Positions 29,274 through 39,282 are shown, counted from the stretch's first letter. The stretch is 64,000 bases of DNA from an uncultured Psychroserpens sp. (GCF_947503375.1 NZ_CANNDQ010000004.1:248001-312000), one strand, 5' to 3'. A program made the numbers and translations. The notes: generated from the sequence alone by a model not told the origin.

Positions 29274-29381
29274 ATGCTGCTAAAAAAATACGAACTTCGC
29301 TTAACTATGGATATAAAGCATTGCAAACGATGTCATATCCAAATGTTGTGTGTCATTTTGGAAACTATTAAATTTTAAACA

Positions 29382-29888
29382 ATGGATTTAACATTTGTAA
29401 TCTTAGTTACTTTACTTATAATACTAATATTAGTAATTGCAACTTTAGGGTTTGTATTTATTAAGTTCAATAAAAACTTCCTATTTAACATAAATAAGTT
29501 TCTTAATAAGAAACCTCATTATTATAGATCAAACTACTATATGGCAGCATTTCATGATGAAATTTATGACTTTCTCTCAGAAATGGAAGATATAAATGAA
29601 ATAAGACTCAGTAATGAAGCAAAGCAATTATTAATACTTCCTCTGATTGAATATCAAAAAATTTCTAAAAGGAATAGTCGTAATTTTAATACAAATGAAA
29701 ACTTTAAAAGAGAACTAGATAGTTGGCGTGAATCAATATCAAAAATAATAAAAACTATTGCCTATGAACCTGCAAGAATTGATAGATTGGATAACGATTC
29801 AATATTAAACGAACGAACATCTCTATCTGTAATCAAAGCTTATGCAAAAAGATTTTGTAATATTCCACCATTTTGTGGAGAAAGATAA
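29382..29888 (+). CDS. Single-span membrane protein of unknown function
   Basis: A 168-residue protein with one N-terminal transmembrane helix (about 4-28, rich in Leu, Ile and Val), then a positively charged segment (KFNKNFLFNINKF) that should face the cytoplasm, and a soluble helical domain with about equal acid and base content. It is followed 3 bases later by a three-span membrane protein gene, so the two are a likely functional pair. Codon use is AT-rich compared with neighbouring core genes. No family recognised. Confidence 0.65.
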   Translation: MDLTFVILVTLLIILILVIATLGFVFIKFNKNFLFNINKFLNKKPHYYRSNYYMAAFHDEIYDFLSEMEDINEIRLSNEAKQLLILPLIEYQKISKRNSRNFNTNENFKRELDSWRESISKIIKTIAYEPARIDRLDNDSILNERTSLSVIKAYAKRFCNIPPFCGER

Positions 29889-29891
29889 ATT

Positions 29892-30221
29892 ATGGCAGAT
29901 AACCCAAAAAATGATGCGTGTAAAACATATTTAGAGCAAACTAAATTATTAGTTACACTATCCTCAGCATTTATTATAGCACCAGCAGTCTTTATTGAAA
30001 AGATAGGTTTTTTTAGTACTATCTCTCTCTTCATGGAGGTATGTTTTGTTTTGTCAGTTTTTATGGGATATGTCGTTTTTGGAACTATTTCTGGAACACA
30101 ATTCAAAGGAGAATATAATGTCTATAATAAAGGCACCAAGATTTTCTCATGGCTACAAATAAGTTTATTTATGATTGGCTTAGTTCTCTTATTAATTAAT
30201 CTTTATTCAATTAAATGTTAA
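29892..30221 (+). CDS. Three-span membrane protein of unknown function
   Basis: A 109-residue protein with hydrophobic segments at about 19-38, 43-67 and 86-106, and few charges (KGEYNVYNKGTK) between the second and third. Start at 29892, 3 bases after the preceding stop, implies translational coupling. Small multi-span proteins paired with a soluble enzyme occur in several anti-phage or toxin systems, but no homology is claimed here. Low GC suggests recent acquisition. Confidence 0.65.
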   Translation: MADNPKNDACKTYLEQTKLLVTLSSAFIIAPAVFIEKIGFFSTISLFMEVCFVLSVFMGYVVFGTISGTQFKGEYNVYNKGTKIFSWLQISLFMIGLVLLLINLYSIKC

Positions 30222-30250
30222 ATCCATTTTACTCAGTATAAACAAACACA

Positions 30251-30375
30251 CAACAACGTATATAATCAATGCTAAACTTATACTCAAATTAAAATTCATA
30301 TATTTAAACTACGGATTTGATACAACCTTAAATCCTACGGATTATAGGTCGCACAAACCATACACGAACACGTTA
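30251..30375. repeat. Imperfect repeat/hairpin region at the island edge
   Basis: Gene-free stretch after the membrane-protein pair. CTACGGATT occurs twice (30310-30318 and 30336-30344). GGATTT (30314-30319) pairs with AAATCC (30331-30336), and AATCC-TAC-GGATT (30332-30344) forms a second small hairpin. The block starts with ACAACAACGTATATAA and ends near ACACGAACACGTT, which resembles interspersed non-coding repeats I have seen in flavobacterial genomes; this resemblance is from memory only. Confidence 0.4.
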
Positions 30376-30390
30376 AACGTAACTCAACTC

Positions 30391-30621
30391 CTACCTTGGA
30401 AATCGTTCTTTAATATCTCTCACCAAATACTCCAAACCATTAATTTTAAGTTCATACACTTGTTGTAGCATATTGCCTAATTTTCCTTTTGGGAAACCTT
30501 TACCATGATACCAAACCACATAGTATTCTGGTAGATCGATGAGGTACCTGCCTTCGTATTTCCCATATGGCATTTTAGTATGCGCTAGTGTAATTAAAAA
30601 TTGATGATCGGGTTGTATCAC
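30391..30621 (-). CDS. DUF3820 family protein
   Basis: A 76-residue protein consisting of one DUF3820 domain, with the conserved MPYGKYEGRYLIDLPEYYV block and GFPKGKLG. The related 'putative quorum-sensing-regulated' label in some databases is not informative, and the function is unknown. It is the last gene of a tight minus-strand operon with the DUF922, OsmC and LysM genes (2-base gap from the DUF922 gene). Confidence 0.85.
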   Translation of the reverse strand: MIQPDHQFLITLAHTKMPYGKYEGRYLIDLPEYYVVWYHGKGFPKGKLGNMLQQVYELKINGLEYLVRDIKERFPR

Positions 30622-30623
30622 GT

Positions 30624-31169
30624 TTAACCTTTAGATTTGTATGCTTCGTAGGTTTTCAACTCTTTTGATACAAAAGCATTCCATTTGGCTTGCTGCTCCT
30701 TATTTATCGAGTTTTGACTTTCGGTATCGTACAGTTGTTGCATTTTGGCTAAAGCTTTATTGATGTGACTATGCAACATATCGAGGTCTGCTTTAATGGA
30801 TGGTGTCACTTTTAATTGAGCCATTTCGTATCGCAGCTTACGTACATGCAATTCAGTAATATCAAAATGAAGCTGCTCATGTGCCAAAATGTAATCGTTG
30901 CCCTTTTTCTTTATATACCACGATTTTTCAGGATAGAAATGCGCTTCTACATTGGTTTTAAAACTAGTTATACGACCATCGGTCTTTTTTAGTGAATAGG
31001 AAAATGTAATGCCTGAAGCCGTTACAGCTGTAGCATCAGAGTCGGTCTCAACCTCACCTTTAAAATCACTCCATTTGAGTTTTTTTGATTCGTCCCAAGT
31101 TAGTGTCACCGCTTCATTAGGCGAGCCTAATAAACAAGTCAAAGCAAGTAAAACAATTCTAAGTAGCAT
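30624..31169 (-). CDS. DUF922 putative zinc-dependent protease, exported
   Basis: A 181-residue protein with a signal peptide (about residues 1-18). The DUF922 domain starts LTWDESKKLKWSDFKG and carries the likely metal site HEQLHFD, an HExxH-like motif with a following Asp. DUF922 members are predicted metalloproteases of the envelope, without proven substrate. It directly abuts the OsmC gene (no gap) and is followed by the DUF3820 gene after 2 bases. Confidence 0.85.
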   Translation of the reverse strand: MLLRIVLLALTCLLGSPNEAVTLTWDESKKLKWSDFKGEVETDSDATAVTASGITFSYSLKKTDGRITSFKTNVEAHFYPEKSWYIKKKGNDYILAHEQLHFDITELHVRKLRYEMAQLKVTPSIKADLDMLHSHINKALAKMQQLYDTESQNSINKEQQAKWNAFVSKELKTYEAYKSKG

Positions 31170-31571
31170 TTAGTTCCAGTTAAACATAATATCTTTTTCA
31201 ATATCAGGATGTAAACTGTAATGCACAGGGCAAGTATTTGCAGTACGTTCTAAAATCTTTCTCGTTTTATCATCTGCTTCAAACGAGAATTCTAAAATCA
31301 CTTCAATCTTAGAGATTCGTCTTGGATTACTCGCCATTGTTTTGGTTACATGTGCTGTTGTACCAGTCATGTCTATACCCAAATCGCGTGCTTTAATGCC
31401 CATAACCGTAATCATGCAACTTGCTAATCCTGTGGCAACAGTATCTGTAGGAGAGAACGCTTTTCCTTTGCCATTATTGTCTACAGGTGCATCTGTATGA
31501 AACGAATTGCCAGATTTAATGTGTGTGCTTTCGGTTCTTAAACCACCTAAATAAGTTACTTTTGAGGTCAT
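31170..31571 (-). CDS. OsmC-family peroxidase-like protein
   Basis: A 133-residue OsmC/Ohr-family protein. These enzymes reduce organic hydroperoxides through two cysteines. The first lies in GLASCMITVMGIKARD and the second in NTCPVHYSLHPDIE, the OsmC/YhfA signature; length is standard. Its start overlaps the LysM gene stop by 4 bases (ATGA), so translation is probably coupled. It likely belongs to the YhfA-like subgroup, but the substrate is unknown. Confidence 0.9.
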   Translation of the reverse strand: MTSKVTYLGGLRTESTHIKSGNSFHTDAPVDNNGKGKAFSPTDTVATGLASCMITVMGIKARDLGIDMTGTTAHVTKTMASNPRRISKIEVILEFSFEADDKTRKILERTANTCPVHYSLHPDIEKDIMFNWN

Positions 31572-33475
31572 AATTTTGCTTCTATAATGGTTAGGTCATC
31601 GTACTTAACAATATATACTGCTTCGTTGTAATAGCCTCCGAATAATTTTTTAGAGTATCTAAATTTGTTTTCAACATATTCTGTTTCTACAGCACTCTCT
31701 GAAGCCTTATACAGATCTTCATCTGATGCCAAACGAAGTAACAGATCCAAAGTAAGATCAAAACCTCTAACTGCATATTTATTAGGACTCACACCATATT
31801 CTGAAGTGTATTTTCTAACAAACCCATTTCTTGAAGTCGCATCAACATCTTTATTTACAGAAGGATAATGGAATTTCAAATTAGACAAATGGTAATTGGA
31901 GATCTCTTTTCCTTCAAAAGCTTTATTCTTATTTGTGGTCATTAAAATAATCTCTTGATCTTCAACATTCAATCCATTAATCATACTAATTACATTAGAG
32001 GCAAAACCTTCGTTATCGGTCTCTAAGAATACAATATTCTTTCCTGATTTGAATATATTCTCAAGGTCGGTTTGATAAATAAAATATGCTTCTTGTCCTT
32101 TTTTATTCTTTCTAGATTGAATCTGTTTTGCTAGCGGAAACTCACCTTTTAGCTTATCACTTATCGCCTTGTGTTTTGAATCAGAAATAATCACCATGTG
32201 TTTAGGCAATGAGTCTTTTTTGATAAAGTTGATAATTGCCTGTTCCAATAGATCATCTGCAGGAATCGTTTGAAACACATTACTATAAAGATTTTCAGGC
32301 ATGGTAAGTGGTGACACAACTGGCACGTTATGGCTCTTGAGCTCTGAAGCAATACGATCAAGATGATTTGGCATTAGTGGCCCAATAACTGCATCATAAT
32401 TAGAAAAATCGTTAGTACTCAATATCTTAGAAATTTCAGCATTATGATTTCTAGTATCAAAGACTTTTAAATGGGTCGAGACACCTAATTGTTTAGCAGA
32501 ATCTAAAGCCATTAAAACACCTGCGTGAAAGTCTAATGACACTGATAACAACCCGTTGGTTCTAATCATCTTCTTCGCTTCTGCAACAGAGTCGACGTCA
32601 ATTTTATTTAGACTGTATGGCAGCATCAAAGCAATGCGCTTAGATTCTAAATTGGTTAAATTGTTTGCTAAATTGGTATTAGCAACGTCTTTGATAATAT
32701 TGGTTGTAGCAATATTTCCAGGAACTTTCAATACCATTCCTAATTTTAATCCACCATCTTTAAGTTCTGGATTCAACGCTTCTAATTCCTCTTGCGTCAC
32801 ACCTAATTTTCGGTTGAGTGCCATGTAACCTTCGCTCTTTAAAACCGTATAATAGTTATACGCCTCTTCGACAGCTTTTTCCTCATTATCACTTATGTTT
32901 GGCACATTCAATTCGTCACCAGGCTGTAAAATCTCATTCATATTAGGATTAAGCATTTCCAATTCAGGCACTGTGATCCCAAATTTATAAGCAACGCGCC
33001 ATTTACCTTCCTTAGGTAATACCTCATACTTTTTTATAGTGTTATTGAGCGTGACTTTATTAACTATGGTCTTGTAACGTGGAATTTTAATCTTATCACC
33101 TTTTCTAAGGTTTTCAGAATAAAGCGATGTATTGTATTTTTTGATGTCTTCCATCGCAATATTATATTTTTTTGAAATACTGAATAAGGTCTCCTTACGT
33201 CTTACTTTATGAGTTTTATAACCAATAAGTTCTTTAGTCTCAGAAGGGAGCTCTTCATTTTTAACTCTTGACGTAGGAATGATTAATACCATGTTAGGTT
33301 TTAATTCCTTTTTAGCATCAGGATTGAGTGCAAAAATATCAAATGGTGTTACTAAGTATTGCTTAGCTATTTGTTCAATAGTTTCGCCTTCTTGTACTTT
33401 ATGCGTTTTATAATCTTGAGCACTTACAGAGAAACTGTAAAGCAAGATAGCAATAATAATTACGAGTTTTTTCAT
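31568..33475 (-). CDS. LysM and periplasmic-binding-fold (PBP1-like) envelope protein
   Basis: A 635-residue exported protein (signal cleaved near SVSAQ). The first 265 residues hold four LysM modules, with recognisable YKTHKVQEGETIEQIAKQY, YKTHKVRRKETLFSISKKY, YEVLPKEGKWRVAYKFG and YYTVLKSEGYMALNRKLG starts. LysM binds the glycan of peptidoglycan. Residues about 280-630 form a type I periplasmic-binding fold (IALMLPYSLN, DAVIGPLMPNHLDRIA), as in Bacteroidota LysM-PBP1 proteins. It heads the operon and probably links cell wall and ligand sensing in the periplasm, but the ligand is unknown. Confidence 0.88.
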   Translation of the reverse strand: MKKLVIIIAILLYSFSVSAQDYKTHKVQEGETIEQIAKQYLVTPFDIFALNPDAKKELKPNMVLIIPTSRVKNEELPSETKELIGYKTHKVRRKETLFSISKKYNIAMEDIKKYNTSLYSENLRKGDKIKIPRYKTIVNKVTLNNTIKKYEVLPKEGKWRVAYKFGITVPELEMLNPNMNEILQPGDELNVPNISDNEEKAVEEAYNYYTVLKSEGYMALNRKLGVTQEELEALNPELKDGGLKLGMVLKVPGNIATTNIIKDVANTNLANNLTNLESKRIALMLPYSLNKIDVDSVAEAKKMIRTNGLLSVSLDFHAGVLMALDSAKQLGVSTHLKVFDTRNHNAEISKILSTNDFSNYDAVIGPLMPNHLDRIASELKSHNVPVVSPLTMPENLYSNVFQTIPADDLLEQAIINFIKKDSLPKHMVIISDSKHKAISDKLKGEFPLAKQIQSRKNKKGQEAYFIYQTDLENIFKSGKNIVFLETDNEGFASNVISMINGLNVEDQEIILMTTNKNKAFEGKEISNYHLSNLKFHYPSVNKDVDATSRNGFVRKYTSEYGVSPNKYAVRGFDLTLDLLLRLASDEDLYKASESAVETEYVENKFRYSKKLFGGYYNEAVYIVKYDDLTIIEAKL

Positions 33476-33551
33476 TCAAAAAATATTATAGCACTGATGC
33501 CAATGAGACTTTATGGTTATGAAACAATTTTGACGTGAAAGTCACACTATT

Positions 33552-35087
33552 TTATTCCCATTCAATCGTTGCTGGTGGTTTTGAGCTAATGTCGTATACT
33601 ACTCTATTAACGCCTTTCACCTTATTTATTATTTCGTTCGAGGTTTTTTGTAAAAATTCATACGGAAGATTTACCCAATCGGCAGTCATTCCATCTGTAC
33701 TTTCTACAGCTCTTAATGCTACGCATTTCTCATAAGTTCTCTCATCACCCATTACACCTACACTATTAACTGGCAATAATATTGCGCCAGCTTGCCATAC
33801 TTTATCGTATAAATTCCAAGAACGCAAGTTATTAATAAAAACAGCATCTACCTCTTGTAATATACGTACTTTCTCGCGAGTTAGATCTCCGAGAATACGA
33901 ATAGCAAGTCCTGGACCTGGAAATGGATGACGAGCTAATAGCTGCGAATCCATATTCATAGAAGCACCAACGCGTCTTACTTCATCTTTGAACAACGTTT
34001 TTAAAGGCTCAACGACTTTAAGTTTCATAAAATCTGGCAATCCACCAACATTATGATGACTTTTAATAGTTGCACTTGGTCCTCCAGTTGCCGAAACACT
34101 TTCAATTACGTCAGGATAAATAGTCCCTTGTGCTAACCATTTTACATCTTGAATACGATGTGCTTCATCATCAAAAACCTCAATAAACACACGACCTATT
34201 GTTTTTCGTTTTTCTTCTGGATCGCTCTTTCCTGCTAGAGCATCCAAAAAGCGTGCCGAAGCATCTACGCCTTTAACGTTAAGTCCCATCCCTTCGTATT
34301 GATGCAATACATCTTCAAATTCATTTTTACGAAGTAATCCATTGTTTACAAATATGCAATACAGGTTCTTACCAATAGCTTTGTGTAATAACATGGCGGC
34401 TACGGAAGAATCTACACCTCCTGACAAACCTAAAACTACTTTGTCATCGCCTAACTGAGATTTTAAGTTATCTACGGTTTCTTCAACAAAGGATTGAGGC
34501 GTCCAATCTTGCTCAACTTTGGCTATCTTAATAAGAAAGTTATGTAGCAATTGATGTCCATCTGTTGAATGGTATACTTCTGGATGAAATTGTATTGCAT
34601 AAGTAGCTTCACCTTCAATTTTAAATGCTGCATTCTTAACATCTGTAGTACTGGCTAGAAGCTGTCCTCCAGTTGGTAATTTTTTAATGGTATCACTATG
34701 ACTCATCCAAACTTGACTTCCTTCATGAATGTTCTCAAAAAAATCTTCGTCAGGTTTAACAAAATCTAAATTAGCTCTACCATATTCCCGTGTATTGGAT
34801 TCTGCTACTTCTCCACCTGAAAAATGTGCGAGGTACTGTGCACCATAACACACACCTAAAAGCGGTTTTTTACCACGAATATTAGACAGGTCTGGATGGA
34901 GTACTTCTTCGCCTCGTACAGAATTAGGACTACCTGATAAGATTACTGCTTTAAAGCTATCAGAGTCATTAGGTATTTTATTGAATGGGTGAATTTCGCA
35001 GTAGATGTTTAACTCTCTTACACGACGTGCAATTAGCTGCGTGTATTGCGAACCGAAATCTAAAATAAGGACTTTGTTGTGTTGCAT
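33552..35087 (-). CDS. guaA: GMP synthase (glutamine-hydrolysing)
   Basis: Converts XMP to GMP. The N-terminal class I glutaminase has [19 protein letters not shown] (in part), the nucleophile in [12 protein letters not shown] and [10 protein letters not shown]. The ATP-pyrophosphatase domain opens [16 protein letters not shown], and the C-terminal dimerisation domain ends in [10 protein letters not shown] frame starting at TTG 35093 overlaps a perfect -7 box, so the true start is ATG 35087 (511 residues), only 3 bases from the box, which implies a leaderless mRNA. The LysM operon follows after a 76-base gap. Confidence 0.97.
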   Translation of the reverse strand: MQHNKVLILDFGSQYTQLIARRVRELNIYCEIHPFNKIPNDSDSFKAVILSGSPNSVRGEEVLHPDLSNIRGKKPLLGVCYGAQYLAHFSGGEVAESNTREYGRANLDFVKPDEDFFENIHEGSQVWMSHSDTIKKLPTGGQLLASTTDVKNAAFKIEGEATYAIQFHPEVYHSTDGHQLLHNFLIKIAKVEQDWTPQSFVEETVDNLKSQLGDDKVVLGLSGGVDSSVAAMLLHKAIGKNLYCIFVNNGLLRKNEFEDVLHQYEGMGLNVKGVDASARFLDALAGKSDPEEKRKTIGRVFIEVFDDEAHRIQDVKWLAQGTIYPDVIESVSATGGPSATIKSHHNVGGLPDFMKLKVVEPLKTLFKDEVRRVGASMNMDSQLLARHPFPGPGLAIRILGDLTREKVRILQEVDAVFINNLRSWNLYDKVWQAGAILLPVNSVGVMGDERTYEKCVALRAVESTDGMTADWVNLPYEFLQKTSNEIINKVKGVNRVVYDISSKPPATIEWE

Positions 35088-35090
35088 GTG

Positions 35091-35098
35091 CAAAAGTA
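35091..35098 (-). promoter_or_regulatory. -7 element abutting the guaA start
   Basis: TACTTTTG on the minus strand, ending 3 bases before the ATG at 35087. Confidence 0.55.
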
Positions 35099-35236
35099 AT
35101 AATTGATTTTATAATGACCTTTTTCAGCTTATAATTTTTTATTTTTTTTTACATAAATGGACACTTCAAATACTAGAGGTTTAATTCTATCTATTTATAT
35201 AGTATCTTTATGTAATACACTAAGCTACTTTAAATT

Positions 35237-37099
35237 ATGAAGTTTAAATATCTCTTTTGTTTTCTACTGATGATCGTAACCAATGTAATTCTATCACAAA
35301 ACCAAAAAAAAGCAGATAGTATTGATACCGTAATTCAGTCTTCTAAAGTAGATAGTGTAAAGGCTAAAAACTATTTAGAACTCTCAAAACTATACCGATT
35401 TGATGATCCTAAACAAATGCTCCTTTATTCTAAAAAAGCTTTAGAGTTATACCAAATCACTAACCATCATAAAGGACAAGCAGAAGCTTATTTTTATCAA
35501 ACATCGTATTATAATTCTATTGGAAAATTAGATTCTGCTAGATACTTTATGAAAAAAAACATTGATCAATTATTACTAGCTAGAGACACTATAAATGCTG
35601 CTACTCAAACCTCTAATATGGCCTATTTTGAATTAGCAGATGGCAATACAGACAAAGCCATTACAATGTTAGATTCTCTTACTCCTGTTTTTATCAAATA
35701 CAACGACTCTTCTAGTCTAGCTAGAACTTACATTGTAAAATCACAAGCATACAGTTTAAAAGGCTATAAAAGTTTAACACTTGAAGTCATTCAAAAAGCT
35801 TTAAGTATCTATAGAAATTTAAATGATAAAACTAATATTGCTCAAAGCTTACTTATTATTGGCGATCAATACCAAAGTGGAGAGCAAGATCAAAAAGCCA
35901 TTACTGCATTTAAAGAAGCCCTTGAGCTCTATAAACGATTGAATAACAAAATATTCGTTGCTCAAACTCAAAGCTACTTAGGCGACTCATATTTAGCTAT
36001 AGGTAATTATAACGAAGCAGACAAAAATCTTAATGAAGCATTACAACTTTCTAAAGAACTAAACTTTAATGCAAATATAGGGCGAACATATATCAATTTA
36101 GGAAGACTACATCTAGCGAGAAAAGAATATGATAAAGCTATTGATTTCTTAAAAGATGGTCTAAATTTATATCAATCGCTTCGCATTCCGCACAACGAAA
36201 CTAGAGCGAGATTCAATATAGGTAGAGCCTATTTTGAAAAAGGCATGTATAGTAACGCTATTGAAAACCTAGATCAAAGTATCTCCATTTCAAAACGCAT
36301 CAATGATATTAATAGATTAAAAGATGCATTGTATTATAAATCACTAGCATTAGAAAATTTAGGAGAGACTAAAGACGCATTTCTCGCCTATAAGGAAAGT
36401 AAACTCTTAAGTGATTCTATTTTTAATGAGAAAAGCCAGCAAAAAATCTCAGAACTTCAAATCAAATATGAAACAGAAAAAAAAGAACAACAAATAGCAA
36501 TGCAGAATAACGAAATTGAACTTTTAGAAGAAAAGTCAAAAGTGAGCAATCTGCAAAGACTATTATTGGGTGTTGGCTTGGTGTTATCGCTAACAGCTAT
36601 AGGCTTGGGTTGGTTTGGTTTCAAACAAAAACTAAAACGTAATAAAAGTGAAAAAGAGAAACTTGACAAAGAGCTTGAATTTAAAAAGAAAGAACTAACA
36701 ACACATGCGTTACAATTAGCAAAAAAGAATGAATTATTAGGTGTTTTAAAATCTAAGGCTGAAGTATTAAAAACAGATCGCACGAAAACAAACGGTTATC
36801 AAGAATTGATCTCAACGATAAATCTCGATCTACAAGATGATAAAAACTGGGGGAATTTCACGCAATACTTCGAGCAAGCTTACAAAGGTTTTAATCAAAA
36901 GATAAAAGAAAAATACCCTCAAATAAATACTAATGACCTACGCTTCATAGCACTTCTAAAAATGAATTTATCCAACAAAGAAGTAGCAAGCATCTTAAAC
37001 ATTTCACCAGATGGTGTAAAGAAAGCACGTTATAGAATTCGAAAAAAACTCAATTTATCAACCGAAGATTCTTTAGAACAAATGGTTCAAGATCTATAA
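35237..37099 (+). CDS. TPR sensor with membrane anchor and LuxR-type DNA-binding domain
   Basis: A 620-residue protein of the Bacteroidota type: signal peptide, about seven to eight tetratricopeptide repeats (residues 45-395; for example DQKAITAFKEALELYKRLN and NEADKNLNEALQLSKELN), a coiled segment (410-435), one TM helix (about 438-457), a second coiled coil and a C-terminal helix-turn-helix (about 545-615). The DNA-binding part contains LSNKEVASILNISPDGVKKARYRI (quoted as region), a LuxR/GerE-like recognition helix. Such proteins transmit periplasmic peptide or protein signals to transcription. It sits upstream of the three tandem lipoprotein genes, which may be its targets; this is inference. 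Confidence 0.85.
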   Translation: MKFKYLFCFLLMIVTNVILSQNQKKADSIDTVIQSSKVDSVKAKNYLELSKLYRFDDPKQMLLYSKKALELYQITNHHKGQAEAYFYQTSYYNSIGKLDSARYFMKKNIDQLLLARDTINAATQTSNMAYFELADGNTDKAITMLDSLTPVFIKYNDSSSLARTYIVKSQAYSLKGYKSLTLEVIQKALSIYRNLNDKTNIAQSLLIIGDQYQSGEQDQKAITAFKEALELYKRLNNKIFVAQTQSYLGDSYLAIGNYNEADKNLNEALQLSKELNFNANIGRTYINLGRLHLARKEYDKAIDFLKDGLNLYQSLRIPHNETRARFNIGRAYFEKGMYSNAIENLDQSISISKRINDINRLKDALYYKSLALENLGETKDAFLAYKESKLLSDSIFNEKSQQKISELQIKYETEKKEQQIAMQNNEIELLEEKSKVSNLQRLLLGVGLVLSLTAIGLGWFGFKQKLKRNKSEKEKLDKELEFKKKELTTHALQLAKKNELLGVLKSKAEVLKTDRTKTNGYQELISTINLDLQDDKNWGNFTQYFEQAYKGFNQKIKEKYPQINTNDLRFIALLKMNLSNKEVASILNISPDGVKKARYRIRKKLNLSTEDSLEQMVQDL

Positions 37100-37288
37100 T
37101 TTTAGGCTTTTACAACTCGTCTACCGTTTGTCTACCATCATTTCTTGTAAATACAATTAGCTGATTATAAGTTTATAACGTCATCAATTTGACATACCAG
37201 TTTTGTGGTGTCTTACTCAAGTTTGGGCTGCAGACCTTACACGAGTGAGTCACTATAAAACACATTAAACCACAAAACATTTATAATC

Positions 37289-38257
37289 ATGAAATCTTTA
37301 AGACATACATTTAAGGCATTATTAGTGCTATACTTATTAGCCGCCTCTTGCTCTAGTGATGAAGGAGATAATAATACTACCCAATTTACAGCTTCAGATT
37401 TAATTCTTACCATAGATGAACATACCACCACTTCATTGTTAGGAACTATTACCACCAATATAGAAGGTAATTTAAATTACACCATAAGCTCTCAAAGCGT
37501 AGATGGTGCTCTAGGAATTGACAATTTTTTAGGACATGTTTTCGTTAATGATCGCTCCAAAATAGATTTTGAAACAACACCAGTTTTCGATGCTACAGTT
37601 ACTGTGAGCAATTCATCAGATTCGGTCTCAGCAATGATTCAACTTACCTTGAACAATGTAGATGATATTGCTACCTTCCTATCCTCTAATAGCAGAGCAA
37701 TTTATGATTCGGCAAGCCCAGGTGACTGGATAAAAATATCATCAAGCGAATACAACATTTTGGCATCAACATTAAAAAATGTTGTAAAATCTGGATCTAC
37801 AGATGAGCAATATAATTTTGATGATACAATCTCTCCAGTGAGTGCTAGTGCAAATGGAATTACTATGGTTAATAACAATGGTGTTTCTATGCCAATTGAC
37901 AGTTATGTTTTCGCTTTTAAGTACAATGTAACAGAAAATAATATTCAAGGCGCTAAAGTAAAAGCATTCTTTTACAGTTGTTGTCCAATGACCGATAATA
38001 AAAATATTGGCGAAGCTCTACCTATGCACAATTCTGGAGATAATTACTTTGTATTAAAAGGGAATAGCGCACCGACATCTCATGCAGGAATCGTTGGTTT
38101 TTTCTGTCCTAAAAAACCAGGATTTAAACAACTACCTTACGAAACTAATTACCTATTTAATCAGTCCGATGCAATATACTTTTCAGACCAAGGAGCTACA
38201 GAGTCAGCATTAATTCTTTATCAAGGTTTAAGTACTACGTTGAAACAATGGAACTAA
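37289..38257 (+). CDS. Tandem lipoprotein 1: cadherin-like plus conserved C-terminal domain
   Basis: A 322-residue lipoprotein with lipobox LAASC (Cys20-21 region). After an Asp/Ser/Asn-rich linker comes a cadherin-like beta domain of about 90 residues (LILTIDEHTTTSLLGTI, ending LTLNNVDDIATFL). The C-terminal 180 residues form a separate domain shared with the next two genes: NILASTLKNVVKSGS, GITMVNNNGVSMP, DSYVFAFKY, and the tail LYQGLSTTLKQWN. A unique CC pair (SCCPMTD) is found here. First of three head-to-tail paralogues; I do not recognise the C-terminal domain. Confidence 0.8.
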   Translation: MKSLRHTFKALLVLYLLAASCSSDEGDNNTTQFTASDLILTIDEHTTTSLLGTITTNIEGNLNYTISSQSVDGALGIDNFLGHVFVNDRSKIDFETTPVFDATVTVSNSSDSVSAMIQLTLNNVDDIATFLSSNSRAIYDSASPGDWIKISSSEYNILASTLKNVVKSGSTDEQYNFDDTISPVSASANGITMVNNNGVSMPIDSYVFAFKYNVTENNIQGAKVKAFFYSCCPMTDNKNIGEALPMHNSGDNYFVLKGNSAPTSHAGIVGFFCPKKPGFKQLPYETNYLFNQSDAIYFSDQGATESALILYQGLSTTLKQWN

Positions 38258-38280
38258 AAAAGGGATTATATTTTATAATT

Positions 38281-39282
38281 ATGAAGATATTACTCACAAA
38301 ATCATATATGGTTTTACTAGTTTGTTGCGCAATGTATAATTGCAGTAATGACCACAAACCCAACTTTAAAGACCAAAATACGCCTAGTTTAATGGTCAAA
38401 GATTTTTCAATTACAATCAATGAACACCCTCTAGAGAATGAGTTGCTGGGAACTATAGAAACCAATATAGATGCAACATTTACTGTAATCTCAGAAAATC
38501 CAGAAGATGCGATTCATGTTGATGCTGCAACTGGTGATATTTATATTGCTGACACTTCAATATTTGATTATGAAATAAACAACGAAATACTGGCAACTGT
38601 TCAAGCAAATACATCAGGAGAATATACCGAATCTACTATCTCTATTAAACTTAACAATATTGATGATATTGCTTTTTACTTAACTGATTCTAAAGACAAT
38701 TATGTCAATGCAGAGGCTGGACAATGGATAGAGATTACTGAAGAAGAATACAATTTCCTAGCTACTAAGCTTCACCTTGTAACTAAAAGTGGATTAGATG
38801 ATTTTCAATTTGATATTTTTGCCTTTGGATCTGGAGGTATTACACCTTCATATCTAGGTATCACAGTAGCAAACGATAACGGTCATACACTACCGCATGG
38901 GAGTTATTGTTTTGCTTTTAAATATATTCCTGTAGATACTGCATTTGAAACGCATAGTGAAACCAGAGTAAAACTTTCAACTAATAGCGTAAATAGTACT
39001 TATAACAATTTAGGATCTGTACTGCCTAGTCATGGCGGAGGTGAAGACTTTTTTTTCGACAATCCTTATACTTTTGTATTAAAAGGCAATACTATTCCTA
39101 TAAATAATACTGGCTATCTAGCAATGTATGCCAAGACATTTATTGGATATAAAACTGTTGAAGGAACAACAAATTACTACACCAACTTTGGAGATGTTTC
39201 AGATCTTAGTACACATGGAACCATTGCCTCTAGAGTATTTATGTATCAAGGCTTAAGTACCACTCAAAAGCAATGGGATTAA
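38281..39282 (+). CDS. Tandem lipoprotein 2, paralogue of the preceding gene
   Basis: A 333-residue lipoprotein. The ATG at 38281 gives a standard leader with lipobox AMYNC; the in-frame ATG at 38248 lies inside the previous gene. The order is the same as in its neighbours: a cadherin-like domain (FSITINEHPLENELLGTI ... IKLNNIDDIAFYL), then a C-terminal domain with EEYNFLATKLHLVTKSG, LGITVANDNGHTLP, GSYCFAFKY and the tail MYQGLSTTQKQWD. It has an extra insertion (HSETRVKLSTNSVN region) relative to copy 1. It starts 23 bases after copy 1 and is followed 11 bases later by copy 3. Confidence 0.8.
   Translation: MKILLTKSYMVLLVCCAMYNCSNDHKPNFKDQNTPSLMVKDFSITINEHPLENELLGTIETNIDATFTVISENPEDAIHVDAATGDIYIADTSIFDYEINNEILATVQANTSGEYTESTISIKLNNIDDIAFYLTDSKDNYVNAEAGQWIEITEEEYNFLATKLHLVTKSGLDDFQFDIFAFGSGGITPSYLGITVANDNGHTLPHGSYCFAFKYIPVDTAFETHSETRVKLSTNSVNSTYNNLGSVLPSHGGGEDFFFDNPYTFVLKGNTIPINNTGYLAMYAKTFIGYKTVEGTTNYYTNFGDVSDLSTHGTIASRVFMYQGLSTTQKQWD

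Noticed and set aside
35087..35093. Extended guaA start at TTG 35093
   Set aside because: It lies inside the -7 box TACTTTTG, so it would not be on the transcript.
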